A stretch of 64,000 nt of DNA from an uncultured Bacteroidales bacterium (GCA_944323785.1 CALUTU010000006.1:62001-126000), one strand, 5' to 3'. Shown: positions 44,577 through 54,529, counted from the stretch's first letter. Numbers and translations are program-made. Notes: generated by a model not told the origin, from the sequence alone.

Positions 44577-44608
44577 TTTGCACAACTCACATTTTTGTGA
44601 TATATTTG
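44577..44608 (+). promoter_or_regulatory. hicAB promoter
   Basis: TTTG (44577-44580), 20 bp, TATATTTG (44601-44608), 28 bp before hicA. Confidence 0.8.
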
Positions 44609-44636
44609 CATTGTCAAACAAACATTACAGAGTTCT

Positions 44637-44822
44637 ATGAAATGGAATGAATTTGAGAAATTAGCGAGAAGCAAAGGGTGGTACTGCTACCCCAGCGGCG
44701 GCAACCACGACATTTACCGACATCCGGAACGGAGCGGTTCGCTGGTCATCGAGCGGCACTGGTCACAGGAAATAAGACCGGGACTGATGAAAAGATTGTT
44801 GAAACAGATAGGGGAAGAATGA
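44637..44822 (+). CDS. hicA: HicA-family toxin
   Basis: A 61-residue dsRBD-like HicA mRNA interferase: KLARSKGWYCYPSGGNHDIY with the catalytic-histidine region GGNHDIYRHP (His at residue 24), and GLMKRLLKQIGEE at the end. It cleaves mRNA unless bound by HicB. It is followed by hicB after 32 bp. Confidence 0.9.
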   Translation: MKWNEFEKLARSKGWYCYPSGGNHDIYRHPERSGSLVIERHWSQEIRPGLMKRLLKQIGEE

Positions 44823-44854
44823 CTCCCATACATATCTTTAAAAAGCAAAATAAT

Positions 44855-45259
44855 ATGAGAAAGACTTTGGCTATTATTGAGAAAGACGAGAACGGATACG
44901 GGGTGTATACTCCGGATTTGAAAGATTCCGTAATAAGCGGCTCCGGTATGAGCGTGGAGGCCGCAAAAGCCGACTTCCTTACTGCCTACAAGGAAGTCAT
45001 CGACAGCTACACTGACAGCGGAGAGGCCGTGCCTGATGAGCTGAAGGAACTGACATTTGAGTACAAGTACGATGTGTCGGCCTTCTTCAATCAGTTTGAC
45101 TGCATCAACGCCTCCAAGTTCGCTGCGCTCGCCGGTATATCTCCCTCCCTGATGAGACATTACAAATTAGGCGACCAGTACATATCCGAGAAACAGCTGG
45201 AGAAGATTGAGTCCGCAGCTCACGAACTGGGCCGCAGACTGCTGGCCATATCCATGTGA
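44855..45259 (+). CDS. hicB: HicB-family antitoxin with C-terminal HTH
   Basis: A 134-residue antitoxin. The degraded RNase H-like HicB domain (LAIIEKDENGYGVYTPDLKD...SGSGMSVEAAKADFLTAYKE) occupies residues 1-75, and a DNA-binding HTH (INASKFAALAGISPSLMRHY) lies near residue 88, suiting autorepression of the hicAB promoter. The start at 44855 is the first Met that aligns with family N-termini; upstream ATG codons overlap hicA. Confidence 0.88.
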   Translation: MRKTLAIIEKDENGYGVYTPDLKDSVISGSGMSVEAAKADFLTAYKEVIDSYTDSGEAVPDELKELTFEYKYDVSAFFNQFDCINASKFAALAGISPSLMRHYKLGDQYISEKQLEKIESAAHELGRRLLAISM

Positions 45260-45291
45260 TGTTTGTTTGACGACTCCATCTTATGGATGCG

Positions 45292-45318
45292 CCCCGGACC
45301 ATCGTGCCCGGGGTTTTT
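45292..45318 (+). terminator. Intrinsic terminator after hicB
   Basis: CCCCGG (45292-45297) pairs with CCGGGG (45308-45313), followed by TTTTTG. Confidence 0.8.
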
Positions 45319-45320
45319 GT

Positions 45321-45480
45321 TTAGAATCTGATGAAATTCCAGCTTAAGCCGACACCGATATAGGGAAAAGCCTTGATCTGGCCGTTGGAGAACCCGATGC
45401 CGTAGCCGGCCTGAATGCCGATGCCCCATCTCCTGACAGGTTCTCGGGACACTGTGCTACTGCTGATTTTGTAAATAATA
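45321..45480 (-). pseudogene. C-terminal fragment of a Bacteroidales mobile-element or phage small membrane protein
   Basis: An open minus-strand stretch without a start codon, reading RRWGIGIQAGYGIGFSNGQI and onward to GLSWNFIRF before TAA at 45321-45323. Similar C-termini (glycine/aromatic, ending WNxIRF) occur in short phage-type proteins of this order (from memory). The upstream end runs directly into a TTTGCGGATAATCATT-type repeat, suggesting replacement of the 5' half. Confidence 0.5.
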
Positions 45481-45502
45481 ATGACTATCCGCAAAGATAC
45501 CC
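45480..45502 (-). repeat. TTTGCGGATAATCATT repeat, copy 4
   Basis: The minus strand reads GGGTATCTTTGCGGATAGTC then ATT, with one difference from copy 1 in the conserved core. Confidence 0.6.
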
Positions 45503-46066
45503 TTGATTAGAGCGGGCCCTCTCGCCGCCTAAGGCAAGCCAGGACCGGATCGTTGTTTTTGAGGCACCGATACCTGCCGCTGCCATCCACTGCATTCGCA
45601 CAGCGGGGAGAATCACCCATGAAGCACCATCTAGTTCGTTAAAATTCTGATTACCAAGCATATTTCTCTGACGTGGTTGCCCTGTGGCCTGAAAAAACAG
45701 ACCATAGGGCAACCGTCATATTCAATAGTTACTTATTAGCAGCTGGTTATGATTGATACCGATGCCTTATGGGTTAAGAGCCATCGGATGTTTGCGGTCA
45801 ATGGTCAGGCAGCAATCCCGCCGGCGCAACATACTGCTCAACTAAAAAGTAAAGTGGCAATTTGGCGGAGAATAGTGAAGAATGAAGAGCTGAGAGTGGT
45901 GAATGATGTGAATTATAAAGTATCGGTTCCTCCTCTTGATGATCTTTCTTGTTAAGTATCTCCCTCGCCAACTGTTCATCACTGGCGGGGACATCTTCAT
46001 CATCTTCTTCATCATCCACTACTGCCGTCGCCTCATCTTCTGCATTTTTTACAAATAGTCACGGTT
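45503..46066. other. Gene-free decayed gap
   Basis: No intact gene. It contains the dispersed repeat at 45721-45834. On the minus strand around 45925-46050 there is an acidic open stretch (DEEDDEDVPASDEQLAREIL) without a good start, probably a coding relic. Nothing else is interpretable. Confidence 0.5.
45721..45834 (+). repeat. Dispersed repeat, copy 2 (AVNG-AIPP-QH relic)
   Basis: Partner of 15764-15882. The best-conserved core is GCGGTCAATGGTCA ... GCAATCCCGCC ... GCAACATAC. Confidence 0.55.
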
Positions 46067-46098
46067 GTTGCTTATTATGTCACAAACATCTATCTTTG
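46067..46098 (+). promoter_or_regulatory. Promoter of the GH20 gene
   Basis: GTTG (46067-46070), 20 bp, TATCTTTG (46091-46098). The leader to the signal-peptide ATG (46188) is ~85 nt. Confidence 0.7.
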
Positions 46099-46187
46099 TA
46101 GATTATGGATGATTTACAATGAATATATTTTATGGGAATTTCCGCATCAAATATCTTCTTCAACTGCAACAACAGAACTGATTGATA

Positions 46188-48192
46188 TGAAAATAGTACT
46201 TAAGACTGTCGCCATGGTGACAATTATCGCGGCCGCTATGGGCGCATACGCGGCGGAGGCTTCGGATCTCAAGCCGTTTGTGGTGCCGGAACTGAAATCA
46301 TGGAGCGCGGGAGAAGGAACATTCGTACCGGGCGAGGAACTGCGGGTGGCGGTGCCGTCCGGGGACACGGAGCTGCTGCGGGTCGCCGGGATGCTGGCCG
46401 CGGACTGGGAGACCCTGCTGGGATACAGTCCCGAGGTCATCTCCGGTAAAGGAGGCAGGGGCGACATCATCCTGGAAGTAAAGAAGGACAGGAGCCTGGA
46501 CAAAGCCAGCGGGGGAAGCGACGAGGCCTATTCGCTGGATATATCGGACAGGGTAAGAATCTCAGGTCAGGCGGTGAAAGGCGTGTACTGGGGTATCCAG
46601 ACCCTGCTGCAGATGGCCGACGGCAGTGCGGACGGGAGTCTGCCCCGGGGACGGACAGAGGACTGGCCGGATTACGGAATACGTGGCTTCATGATGGACT
46701 GTGGCCGCAAGTATATCCCGATGAGCTATCTGCGCAAGCTCTCGCGCATCATGGCCTACTACAAGATGAACACCCTTCAGATACACCTCAACGACAACGG
46801 TTTCAAGCAGTATTTCGGAGGGGACTGGGACCGCACCTACGCAGCCTTCAGGCTAGAGTGCGATACATATCCGGGACTGACGGCCCGGGACGGCCACTAC
46901 ACCAAGGCCGAATTCATCGACTTTCAGGAAGAGTCGGCGGATATGTTCGTGGAGATCATCCCGGAGATAGACGTGCCGGCACACTCCCTGGCCCTCACCC
47001 GCTATATGCCGGAGATAGGCTCTCAGGAGTACGGCATGGACCATCTGGACCTGTTCAAGCCCGAAACCTACGGGTTCGTGGATGCCCTCTTCAAGGAATA
47101 CCTTGAGGGTGACAGGCCTGTCTTCCGAGGTCCGAGAGTACATATCGGCACGGATGAATACTCCAACAAGGACCAGGAGGTCGTGGAGCAGTTCCGTCAT
47201 TTCACCGGCCACTACATCCGCCTCGTCGAGAGCTACGGCAAGCAGGCCGTGGTCTGGGGTGCCCTCACCCATGCTGACGGAGAGACCCCGGTCAAGTCCG
47301 AGGGTGTGCTCATGAACGCCTGGTACAACGGCTACGCCGATCCAGTGCAGATGGCCAAGGACGGCTACAGGCTCATCTCCATACCTGACGGGCTGGTCTA
47401 CATCGTCCCGGCCGCCGGCTATTATTACGACTATCTCAATGAGGAATATCTCTACGACAACTGGACTCCCGCCCACGTAGGTGATGCCGTCTTTCCCGAA
47501 AAAGATCCGGCCATAGCGGGCGGTATGTTCGCCGTATGGAACGACCACGCCGGCAACGGCATCTCGGTCAAGGACATCCACTACAGACTCTTTCCGGCCA
47601 TGCAGACCCTCGCGGTCAAGATGTGGACAGGGGCGGAGACCTCGCTGCCTTACGCGCAGTTTGACTCCGCCAGAGGAAGGGTAGAGAGGCTCCCGGCATC
47701 AATTTCGCCGGACGCATAGGCTTTGAGCCCGGATGCGTCCTGCAGGCCGATACGGTAAGTCCAGGCTCGCGTCTGCCCTATCCCGAGATAGGCTATGACT
47801 ACACCGTAAGATTCACCGTAGATGGCCGCACGGAAGAGCCGGGCACAGAACTTTTCCGCTCTGACGATGCAGTGTTCTATCTGAGCGACCCTATATCAGG
47901 CATGATGGGATTTGCCAGGGACGGCTACCTCAACACTTTCCGCTACAGCATACAGAATGGAGACAGGCTGGATGTGGTCATAAAAGGAGACAGCCGCTCT
48001 ACCACCCTGATCGTCAACGGCCGCGTCATCGACCGGCTGGAGATAGAGAAGCGCTGGCACAATGAGGGCAAGAGCGTGATGTACTACGTCCCTACCCTCG
48101 TCTTCCCCCTTGAAAAAGCCGGAGACTTCAAGAGCCGCATAACGGACCTCAAAGTCTCCAACTATCTGGTTAAAACGGGGCCGAGTGAGTAA
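46188..48192 (+). pseudogene. GH20 beta-N-acetylhexosaminidase, frameshifted near the C-terminus
   Basis: The first frame encodes a signal peptide (KIVLKTVAMVTIIAAAMGAY), a GH20b-type N-domain and the GH20 barrel with the catalytic Asp-Glu pair in HIGTDEYSNKD (near residue 320). It stops at 47719. The next frame continues without a gap (REAPGINFAGRIGFEPG to VKTGPSE, ending 48192) and joins if the GGG near 47679 had one more G. GH20 enzymes remove terminal GlcNAc or GalNAc from host glycans. The lost part is a C-terminal beta-sandwich, so a truncated but catalytically complete enzyme is possible. Confidence 0.8.
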
Positions 48193-48203
48193 ACCGCAAA
48201 GCC

Positions 48204-48668
48204 TTATTTGAGGCTGCGGCCGAGATTGACCATCTCAATGGCGGTGGTCATGGCGTCGAAGCCCTTGTTGCCCGCCTTGGTGCCGGCACGCTCAACTGCC
48301 TGCTCTATGGAGTCGGTGGTAAGCACGCCGAATATCACAGGCACATCGCACTCCAGTCCGACATGGGCTATGCCCTTGGTGGCCTCATTTGCAACCATAT
48401 CGAAATGTGGAGTAGCACCACGGATTACCGCGCCGAGGCAGACGACAGCATCGTATTTCCCCGAGCGGGCCATCTTCTTGGCTACGAACGGAATCTCGAA
48501 TGCACCCGGCACCCAGGCGACATCCAGGTCATCCCCGTTGCCGCCATGGCGCAGGAATGAGTCCTCTGCCCCGCCGAGGAGCTTGGAGGTGATGAATTCA
48601 TTGAAACGGGCCGCCACGATGCCGATTCTCTGGCCGGCGGCTGACAGATTGCCTTCTATTACTTTCAT
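48204..48668 (-). CDS. ribH: 6,7-dimethyl-8-ribityllumazine synthase
   Basis: A 154-residue lumazine synthase that condenses 5-amino-6-ribitylamino-uracil with dihydroxybutanone phosphate. [53 protein letters not shown] (substrate-binding loops) and [17 protein letters not shown] are all present. Last gene of the riboflavin operon; 14 bp after ribBA. Confidence 0.96.
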   Translation of the reverse strand: MKVIEGNLSAAGQRIGIVAARFNEFITSKLLGGAEDSFLRHGGNGDDLDVAWVPGAFEIPFVAKKMARSGKYDAVVCLGAVIRGATPHFDMVANEATKGIAHVGLECDVPVIFGVLTTDSIEQAVERAGTKAGNKGFDAMTTAIEMVNLGRSLK

Positions 48669-48682
48669 ATCGTATGTTTTAA

Positions 48683-49924
48683 TTATTTCATGTGCTGTTT
48701 TTCCTGATTCTGAAAATGCAGAAGATGCCCCATCTTCTTGTACTTCGTGTACATGTACAGTACATTCTTCTCATTGCATGTCATCTCTATGGGATCGCGG
48801 TCCACCACCTCAATGCCGAAATGGTCCAGACCGAAGATCTTCATCGGGTTGTTGGTCATCAGTATAAGTTTCCTTATACCCAGATCGGAGAGAATAGCTC
48901 CTCCGACATCATAGTCACGAAGGTCGGCCTTGAAGCCAAGGGCTATATTAGCCTCCACGGTATCCAGGCCATTGTCCTGAAGCTCGTATGCCCTGAGCTT
49001 ATTGATAAGGCCAATACCCCTGCCCTCCTGGCGCAGATAAAGCAAGACTCCGCGTCCGGCCTTCTCGATGCGCCTGAGAGCCTCGGCGAGCTGTTCTCCG
49101 CAGTCGCAACGCAGCGAACCGAACACATCCCCTGTAAGGCACTCCGAATGCATCCGGCACAGCACCGGCTCGTCTGTGGTCAAGTCCCCCTTAATCAAAG
49201 CCACATGGTGCTCTTTAGTTATCCTGTTGACATATCCGCAGATACGGAAATTACCATACTTGGTAGGCAGGGCTGCATCAGTCACTTTCTCCACCCATTT
49301 CTCATGGTGCTTCCGATACATCACCAAGTCGTCCACGGTAATAATTTTCAAGCCGTGTTCCCTGGCAAAGGCAATCAGCTCGGTGGTACGCATCATATCC
49401 CCGTCCTCACGCATGATCTCGCAGCACAGACCGCACTCATCAAGTCCGGCTATACGCATCAGGTCTACGGTAGCCTCGGTATGACCGCGGCGCTGCAGCA
49501 CTCCTCCCGGCCTTGACTCAAGGGGGAACATGTGACCGGGACGGCGGAAATCCTCCGGTCTGGCGTCCGGCTCCACACATTTCATAGCCGTTATGGAACG
49601 CTCTATGGCCGAGATACCGGTCGTAGTGGAAACATGATCTATCGATACTGTAAACGCCGTACTGTGATTGTCGGTATTGTGAGAGACCATCTGGCCCAGA
49701 CCGAGCCTACGGGTCATCTCCGCGCTCATCGGCATACAGATCAACCCCTTGCCGTGGACTGCCATGAAATTGACATTGGCTGTTGTAGCATAGCGTGCCG
49801 CACATATAAGGTCGCCTTCGTTTTCTCTGTCCGGGTCGTCTATCACTACTATGATCTCACCCTGACGGAGTGCCTCTGCCGCCTCGTCAATAGTATTAAA
49901 CTTTCTTTCTGTCGCTTTTTCCAT
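48683..49924 (-). CDS. ribBA: Bifunctional 3,4-dihydroxybutanone-4-phosphate synthase / GTP cyclohydrolase II
   Basis: A 413-residue fusion. The RibB half has [35 protein letters not shown] and [13 protein letters not shown] (residues 1-~205). The RibA half has the zinc site [20 protein letters not shown] and the catalytic [15 protein letters not shown]. Both active sites look intact. It supplies both precursors of riboflavin and lies 25 bp after ribE. Confidence 0.96.
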   Translation of the reverse strand: MEKATERKFNTIDEAAEALRQGEIIVVIDDPDRENEGDLICAARYATTANVNFMAVHGKGLICMPMSAEMTRRLGLGQMVSHNTDNHSTAFTVSIDHVSTTTGISAIERSITAMKCVEPDARPEDFRRPGHMFPLESRPGGVLQRRGHTEATVDLMRIAGLDECGLCCEIMREDGDMMRTTELIAFAREHGLKIITVDDLVMYRKHHEKWVEKVTDAALPTKYGNFRICGYVNRITKEHHVALIKGDLTTDEPVLCRMHSECLTGDVFGSLRCDCGEQLAEALRRIEKAGRGVLLYLRQEGRGIGLINKLRAYELQDNGLDTVEANIALGFKADLRDYDVGGAILSDLGIRKLILMTNNPMKIFGLDHFGIEVVDRDPIEMTCNEKNVLYMYTKYKKMGHLLHFQNQEKQHMK

Positions 49925-49949
49925 TTTATATAAAATACTTTTTAATCGT

Positions 49950-50603
49950 CTAAAATCCGTTCTGCATCAAAAATTCCATACTCAACTCTCCTTCGTTCCG
50001 GCTGTCATCCTTCCCGACATTGAAATGCAGGAGGCGCTCCACATACCGGGCCAGCATGTCCACTTCGACGTTGACCGGCGAGCCTACACGCAGACGGTGC
50101 AGGGTAGTCGAGGCCATGGTGTGAGGTATAAGCGACACCGTAAACGAGTCCGTCCAGACCGAAGCTACAGTAAGGCTGGTACCGTCCAATGTCACAGAAC
50201 CCTTCTCCGCAATGTATTTCAAGACATTGTCCGGTACCGACACCCGCATCAGCAACGCGATACCGTCCTTTTCAAGAGCCACCACACGCCCGCAGGCATC
50301 CACGTGCCCGGAGACGATATGGCCTCCGAACCGTCCCCCGCAGAGCATGGCCCGTTCTAAGTTGACCTTTGAGCCGACAGACAGACTGCCCAGAGAAGTC
50401 CTGCGCAGGGTCTCCGGCATGGCATCCGCCGTAAAGCTGCCATGACCTGGAGTGACAGTCAGGCAGACTCCGTTGACAGCTATGCTGTCTCCGACAGCCG
50501 TACCTTCCAGCACCTTGGAGGCCTCGATCTCGAGCAGCGCACCGCTATTGCCGGTCCTTATGGCACGGACCGTACCTATTTCCTCTACTATTCCCGTGAA
50601 CAT
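49950..50603 (-). CDS. ribE: Riboflavin synthase alpha chain
   Basis: A 217-residue enzyme with the two repeated barrel halves: MFTGIVEEIGTVRAIRTG / GDSIAVNGVCLTV and HIVSGHVDACGRV / GSVTLDGTSLTVASV / FTVSLIPHTMASTTL. It dismutates two lumazines into riboflavin. It overlaps ribD by 16 bp. Confidence 0.95.
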   Translation of the reverse strand: MFTGIVEEIGTVRAIRTGNSGALLEIEASKVLEGTAVGDSIAVNGVCLTVTPGHGSFTADAMPETLRRTSLGSLSVGSKVNLERAMLCGGRFGGHIVSGHVDACGRVVALEKDGIALLMRVSVPDNVLKYIAEKGSVTLDGTSLTVASVWTDSFTVSLIPHTMASTTLHRLRVGSPVNVEVDMLARYVERLLHFNVGKDDSRNEGELSMEFLMQNGF

Positions 50604-51712
50604 AATTCCGAATGTTTTGATGCAAACCCATGTATCATCCAGTCACAGCCCGAAGGCGACACAGACTCGACAGACACCGGAACGGCCTGACTCATAAGCG
50701 CGAACCCGTCTCCTCCCACAAAGCCCTTGGCAGCTCTTCCGCCGATAATCTTGGGGGCCATGAACACATAATACTCATCCACACAATCCTCGCTTATCAG
50801 ACTCCAGTTAAGCTCCGCCCCTCCTTCCACCAATACAGAACTGAAACCGGCCTCACCCAGTCTTTCCAACAGATTCCGTATATCCACCCTGCCCGCGGAT
50901 GCCGTGCACTCCAATGTCTCTACCCCCAAACCGCGCAAGGCTTCCAACCGTTCAGCCCCAGCCTCAGATGTATGAGCCACTATGGTACGGTAATCCTTTG
51001 CCGTCAAGGCCAAAGCCGAGTCCAGAGGCAACGAGGCATACGAGTCAGCGATGATACGCACCGGCTGACGCATTCCGTCCAGACGGCAGTTGAGCATCGG
51101 GTCATCCGCAAGCACCGTGCCGATACCGGCCATTATGCCGGCATACCGTCCGCGCAGCTCGTGGGCCAGATGCCTGGATTCCTCACAGCTCACCCATTTG
51201 GAGTCTCCAGAGGCAGCCGCGATGCGTCCGTCCAGGGTTACGGCACTCTTGAGCACCACCCACGGACGCCTGGTCGTGATGTATTGGACAAATACCCTGT
51301 TGAGATACCTGGCCTCTTTTTCCAAAAGGCCGGTCTGTACTTCGATACCGTGACTGCGGAGTATGCCCGCGCCCTTGCCGGCCACCAGCGGATTGGGGTC
51401 GGTCATGGCCACCACGACCCGGGATATTCCGGCCTCCATGATGGCGTTGGTACACGGAGGCTGTTTGCCGAAGTGGCAGCATGGCTCGAGGGTCACGTAC
51501 ATCGTAGCCCCCTGCGTCGGTTCCGTGCAGGCAGAAAGAGCGTCGCGCTCGGCGTGAAGGCTGCCGTAGACGTGATGCCAGCCACTGGCCAATACCCTGC
51601 CGTCACGTACTATAACCGCACCCACCATCGGGTTGGGATCCACGTGTCCCTGCCCTTTCCGGGCCAGGTCCAGTGCCATGCGCATATATTTGATGTCCTC
51701 GTCGCTCCACAT
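50588..51712 (-). CDS. ribD: Bifunctional deaminase/reductase RibD
   Basis: A 374-residue enzyme: deaminase half with the zinc site HAERDA (near residue 50) and TLEPCCHFGKQPPCT, and reductase half with VLKSAVTLDGRIAAASGDSK and VLVEGGAELNWSLI. It converts GTP-derived pyrimidine to the ribitylamino-uracil phosphate. I use the ATG at 51712; the TTG at 51718 is inside the T-run of the leader. First gene of the riboswitch-controlled operon. Confidence 0.95.
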   Translation of the reverse strand: MWSDEDIKYMRMALDLARKGQGHVDPNPMVGAVIVRDGRVLASGWHHVYGSLHAERDALSACTEPTQGATMYVTLEPCCHFGKQPPCTNAIMEAGISRVVVAMTDPNPLVAGKGAGILRSHGIEVQTGLLEKEARYLNRVFVQYITTRRPWVVLKSAVTLDGRIAAASGDSKWVSCEESRHLAHELRGRYAGIMAGIGTVLADDPMLNCRLDGMRQPVRIIADSYASLPLDSALALTAKDYRTIVAHTSEAGAERLEALRGLGVETLECTASAGRVDIRNLLERLGEAGFSSVLVEGGAELNWSLISEDCVDEYYVFMAPKIIGGRAAKGFVGGDGFALMSQAVPVSVESVSPSGCDWMIHGFASKHSELCSRE

Positions 51713-51721
51713 AAACAAAAA

Positions 51722-51755
51722 AGCCTAAGTACTGTATCAATACGTACTCAGGGCA
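51722..51755 (-). terminator. Terminator-like hairpin of the FMN riboswitch expression platform
   Basis: Minus strand: CCTGAGTAC and GTACTTAGG can pair over nine bases (one G-U), followed by C and TTTTTTG just before the ribD ATG. The left strand overlaps the 3' strand of riboswitch P1 (GCCCTGAG, 51748-51755), so hairpin and full P1 are mutually exclusive. Confidence 0.65.
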
Positions 51756-51893
51756 GCGGCGACGTCAGGTCGTCATGACACCTCTCTTTCATCCGGACTA
51801 TACCGTCGGTATCGGAATTTCACCGATTCAGTCCCTGATAATCAGGGAGTCGCGGACTGTCACCGCCGGTAGGGAATCGCACCCTGCCCTGAG
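51748..51893 (-). promoter_or_regulatory. FMN riboswitch (RFN element)
   Basis: The minus strand carries the conserved RFN segments: CTCAGGGCAGGGTG at the 5' end, ATTCCCTACCGGCGGTGA, CAGTCCGCGA, GATTCGGTGAAATTCCGA-like, ACCGACGGTATAGTCCGGAT and GAAAGAGAGG, closed by GCCCTGAG. Arms P1 (51886-51893 with 51748-51755) and P2-P6 are recognisable. It binds FMN and controls ribD-ribE-ribBA-ribH. Confidence 0.96.
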
Positions 51894-51912
51894 AGATATT
51901 CATTTTGGTTGG

Positions 51913-51920
51913 CAAATGTA
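51913..51920 (-). promoter_or_regulatory. -7 box of the riboflavin operon
   Basis: Minus-strand TACATTTG ends 20 bp before the riboswitch P1 5' strand. The divergent gene at 51949 has a CAACTTTG at 51933-51940. Confidence 0.65.
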
Positions 51921-51948
51921 TGGAAATTTCCCCAACTTTGCAACCGTT

Positions 51949-53085
51949 ATGAAAGAAATACGCCACATCGTCATCTCAGACCCGCACGACTGCTGCGGCT
52001 GCACCGCATGTGCCTCTGCCTGCCCCAGAGGCTGCATCTCCATGAAGGACCATCAGGAAGGCTTCCTGTATCCCGAAGTCAATACAGAGCTCTGCATCGA
52101 ATGCGGTCTCTGCGTCAAGGTCTGTCCGGTACAGGCCCGGTATCCAGCCCGCAGACCGCTCGCCGTCTACGCCGTAAAGCATCCGGACGGACAGGTAAGG
52201 GAAGGCAGCGCGTCAGGAGGGGCATTCCCGCTGCTGGCCGCCGCCGTACTGAAAGACGGCGGTCTGGTCTTCGGCTCACGCTTCGACTCTGCGATGGAAG
52301 CCGTGCATGACTGCGCCTCCGCGCCGGAGGAAGTACATCCTTTTATCGGCTCAAAATATCTTCAGAGCCGGATGGAGGACTGCTACGGCAAGGTACGGAA
52401 AGCCCTCAAAGAGGGACGGAAGGTGCTGTTTACCGGGACTCCGTGTCAGGTGGCCGGGCTCAATCACTATCTGGGCTACATACCGGACCATCTGCTGACA
52501 GCCGAGCTGATATGCCACGGTGCACCGTCTCCAGGGGTATGGCGGCAATACCTCCGCGAGGAGATCCAGAGACTGGAGGACAGGGGATACCGGAACGTGC
52601 GCATAGACAATGTGAGATTCAGGGACAAGGACGGTTCCGGCTGGAAGGGCTATCATTTCAGGATATTCTTCTCGGCTGTTGATCCGGACGGGAAGCCATG
52701 CCGCCCGGTGCTCAGCGAGCCGGGCAAGGCCGCGAACCTCTTCATACGGGGTTTCCTGGCGGACCTGTATTCCAGACCGAGCTGCTACCGCTGTCCCGCC
52801 CGGGAACTGCGCAGCGGCAGCGACCTGACCATCGGAGACTTCTGGGGCATCGGCGACCTCCGCCCCGACTTCGATGACGACCGCGGAGTCAGCGCGGTGC
52901 TGGTCAACACGGAAAAAGGCCGGAAAATATTCAACGGCCTTGACTGTATACGCATGGAGATGAGCTATGAGGATGTACTGCGGCGCAACCGATGCCTGGA
53001 GCAGTCCGTAGCAGAACCGGCCGGGCGGGCCGACTTCTTCGCTTCCACGGACAGCATACACGACACCATCCGCCGCCTGATCTAA
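51949..53085 (+). CDS. FrhB/F420-dehydrogenase beta-subunit-like ferredoxin-flavoprotein
   Basis: A 378-residue protein. Two [4Fe-4S] motifs lie at the N-terminus (CCGCTACASACPRGCI, near residue 13, and CIECGLCVKVCPV, near 46). The FrhB N-domain follows (SASGGAFPLLAAAVLKDGG and VLFTGTPCQVAGLNHYL), then the C-domain (CHGAPSPGVWRQYLREEIQ, CYRCPARELRSGSDLTIGDF). F420 is not expected in Bacteroidetes; FrhB-like proteins there usually sit in surface-polysaccharide loci and their reaction is unclear. It is divergent from the riboflavin operon. The N-terminal start at 51949 is where the family begins; upstream codons overlap the riboswitch. Confidence 0.85.
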   Translation: MKEIRHIVISDPHDCCGCTACASACPRGCISMKDHQEGFLYPEVNTELCIECGLCVKVCPVQARYPARRPLAVYAVKHPDGQVREGSASGGAFPLLAAAVLKDGGLVFGSRFDSAMEAVHDCASAPEEVHPFIGSKYLQSRMEDCYGKVRKALKEGRKVLFTGTPCQVAGLNHYLGYIPDHLLTAELICHGAPSPGVWRQYLREEIQRLEDRGYRNVRIDNVRFRDKDGSGWKGYHFRIFFSAVDPDGKPCRPVLSEPGKAANLFIRGFLADLYSRPSCYRCPARELRSGSDLTIGDFWGIGDLRPDFDDDRGVSAVLVNTEKGRKIFNGLDCIRMEMSYEDVLRRNRCLEQSVAEPAGRADFFASTDSIHDTIRRLI

Positions 53086-53143
53086 GTACAAAAGGCCGCC
53101 CGGAATACCGGACAGCCTCCTGCACCTTAATTAATCTTATGCT

Positions 53144-54529
53144 TTATTCTATCAGTTTCAGGATAGTAATGTCACGTATCTCCTCATTGCCGGTGTTGTC
53201 CTCTCCGACGGAACTTGTCACGAAATAGGTCAGATTGGTACTGTACTTAATCCATCGGTTACGTCCCTCGTTGTGCAGGTACACCGCGCCGTCCCCGTAT
53301 GTAATACGCCAGATGTAATACGCGTCGGAAGATGCCGGTTCGGTTTTCATAAAGAAGAAATTCCCTTCAACCGAAGTTCCTCCCGCAGTGCCGACATAGT
53401 TTCCATTGGTATTGCCCGCAGCCTCGCTGTACAGCCAGTAATACCCGTCAGCACCTGCTACCGGTCCTATTGTGAATACATAATCCATCACATCACCTAC
53501 AACCGGAATACCGCCCAAGTCAGGATCATACTCAATTGTCACCGCGTCTATCTTAGATGATATGTGCTCCGATGCCACACGGTAGACATAATCGGACTGC
53601 CTGTATGCTATCAGGTACTTGTTGTCCGGAGAGAACTGCTCGTCTTCGGATATTTCGACAAAATACGGGTCCCTGATTACCTGTCCCTCCCCGAGCGTCA
53701 TCTCCACCTTGTACAAAGTCGCATCAGGATCATCCAGCTCGAAATTACCGTCACGGAAGACGAACTCATTGTTGTCGGTCACAACCTCCAGAGTCACACC
53801 GCTGTAAGAGCCGCGCATAACGGGTACGTACACATATCCGCCCCTTTCCAGAGGAGACAGTCTGTCTATCGTTGTGGTGACACTGTTGGACACACCGTTG
53901 AAAATCACGTCTCCGTTCACGGATCCGGCCACATTTACAGTTCCCGCCACAGGCTGCGCCGCAGTGAATGTCACCGACTGTATCTGGTCCTGAGGGAAAT
54001 CCGCAGTGGCAAAATCAAACCTGATCACAGACACCGGCACGTCATAGCTGACTGACACGGATGTCTCACCGGTCTCAGGCACATGCGTACAAGCCATCAT
54101 TGGAATCACAATACCGGTACTGTTGACTGCACTTATCGAGTCCTGCGTCTGCTGAGCACTGATTTCCAGGCTGAGATCAGCAAGCGTTCCTCCAGCCAGT
54201 CCGTCTCCAGGATAAACCACGTACAGACGGTTGTCCGTCCCGGCACTCTCAGGTATTGTCGCTGTAAACACACCCTCAGAAGATACCTGCGCTTCTTTGA
54301 CCACGTCCGATGCACAATCTGTGACATAGGCCACCACATCTCCTTCGCACCACACAAGATGTGAGTAGTCGGAGTACTCGTATTCGAGACTGGTCCTTGT
54401 ATCCGCCTCCACAGGGTAGACAGTTATACTGCGCGTCTTTATGCTGTCCGACACTTCCGTAATCTGACAGGCAGAGAAAAGAATGGCCGATACTGTGGCC
54501 GCTACTGAAAGATATATATTGCGTTTCAT
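53144..54529 (-). CDS. Fimbrillin-like lipoprotein
   Basis: A 461-residue lipoprotein with lipobox LFSAC (Cys20). The N-terminal domain pattern TRTSLEYEYSDYSHLVWCEG then DVVAYVT, followed by VYP-rich strands, is typical of the Bacteroidetes fimbrillin-A/Mfa-like clan. A second beta-rich part contains YWLYSEAAGNTNGNYVGTAG. It may be a minor pilin or surface adhesin. It follows the LRR/BACON lipoprotein gene after 26 bp and is convergent with the FrhB-like gene. Confidence 0.68.
   Translation of the reverse strand: MKRNIYLSVAATVSAILFSACQITEVSDSIKTRSITVYPVEADTRTSLEYEYSDYSHLVWCEGDVVAYVTDCASDVVKEAQVSSEGVFTATIPESAGTDNRLYVVYPGDGLAGGTLADLSLEISAQQTQDSISAVNSTGIVIPMMACTHVPETGETSVSVSYDVPVSVIRFDFATADFPQDQIQSVTFTAAQPVAGTVNVAGSVNGDVIFNGVSNSVTTTIDRLSPLERGGYVYVPVMRGSYSGVTLEVVTDNNEFVFRDGNFELDDPDATLYKVEMTLGEGQVIRDPYFVEISEDEQFSPDNKYLIAYRQSDYVYRVASEHISSKIDAVTIEYDPDLGGIPVVGDVMDYVFTIGPVAGADGYYWLYSEAAGNTNGNYVGTAGGTSVEGNFFFMKTEPASSDAYYIWRITYGDGAVYLHNEGRNRWIKYSTNLTYFVTSSVGEDNTGNEEIRDITILKLIE

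Noticed and set aside
45798-46019. Acidic minus-strand open frame (DEEDDEDVPASDEQLAREIL)
   Set aside because: No ATG start, and the C-terminal half runs through repeat-derived sequence; treated as a relic, not a gene.
53092-53125. Hairpin-like AGGC...GCCT sequence between convergent genes as terminator
   Set aside because: The stem is broken by unpaired bases and no T-run follows on either strand; too weak to list.
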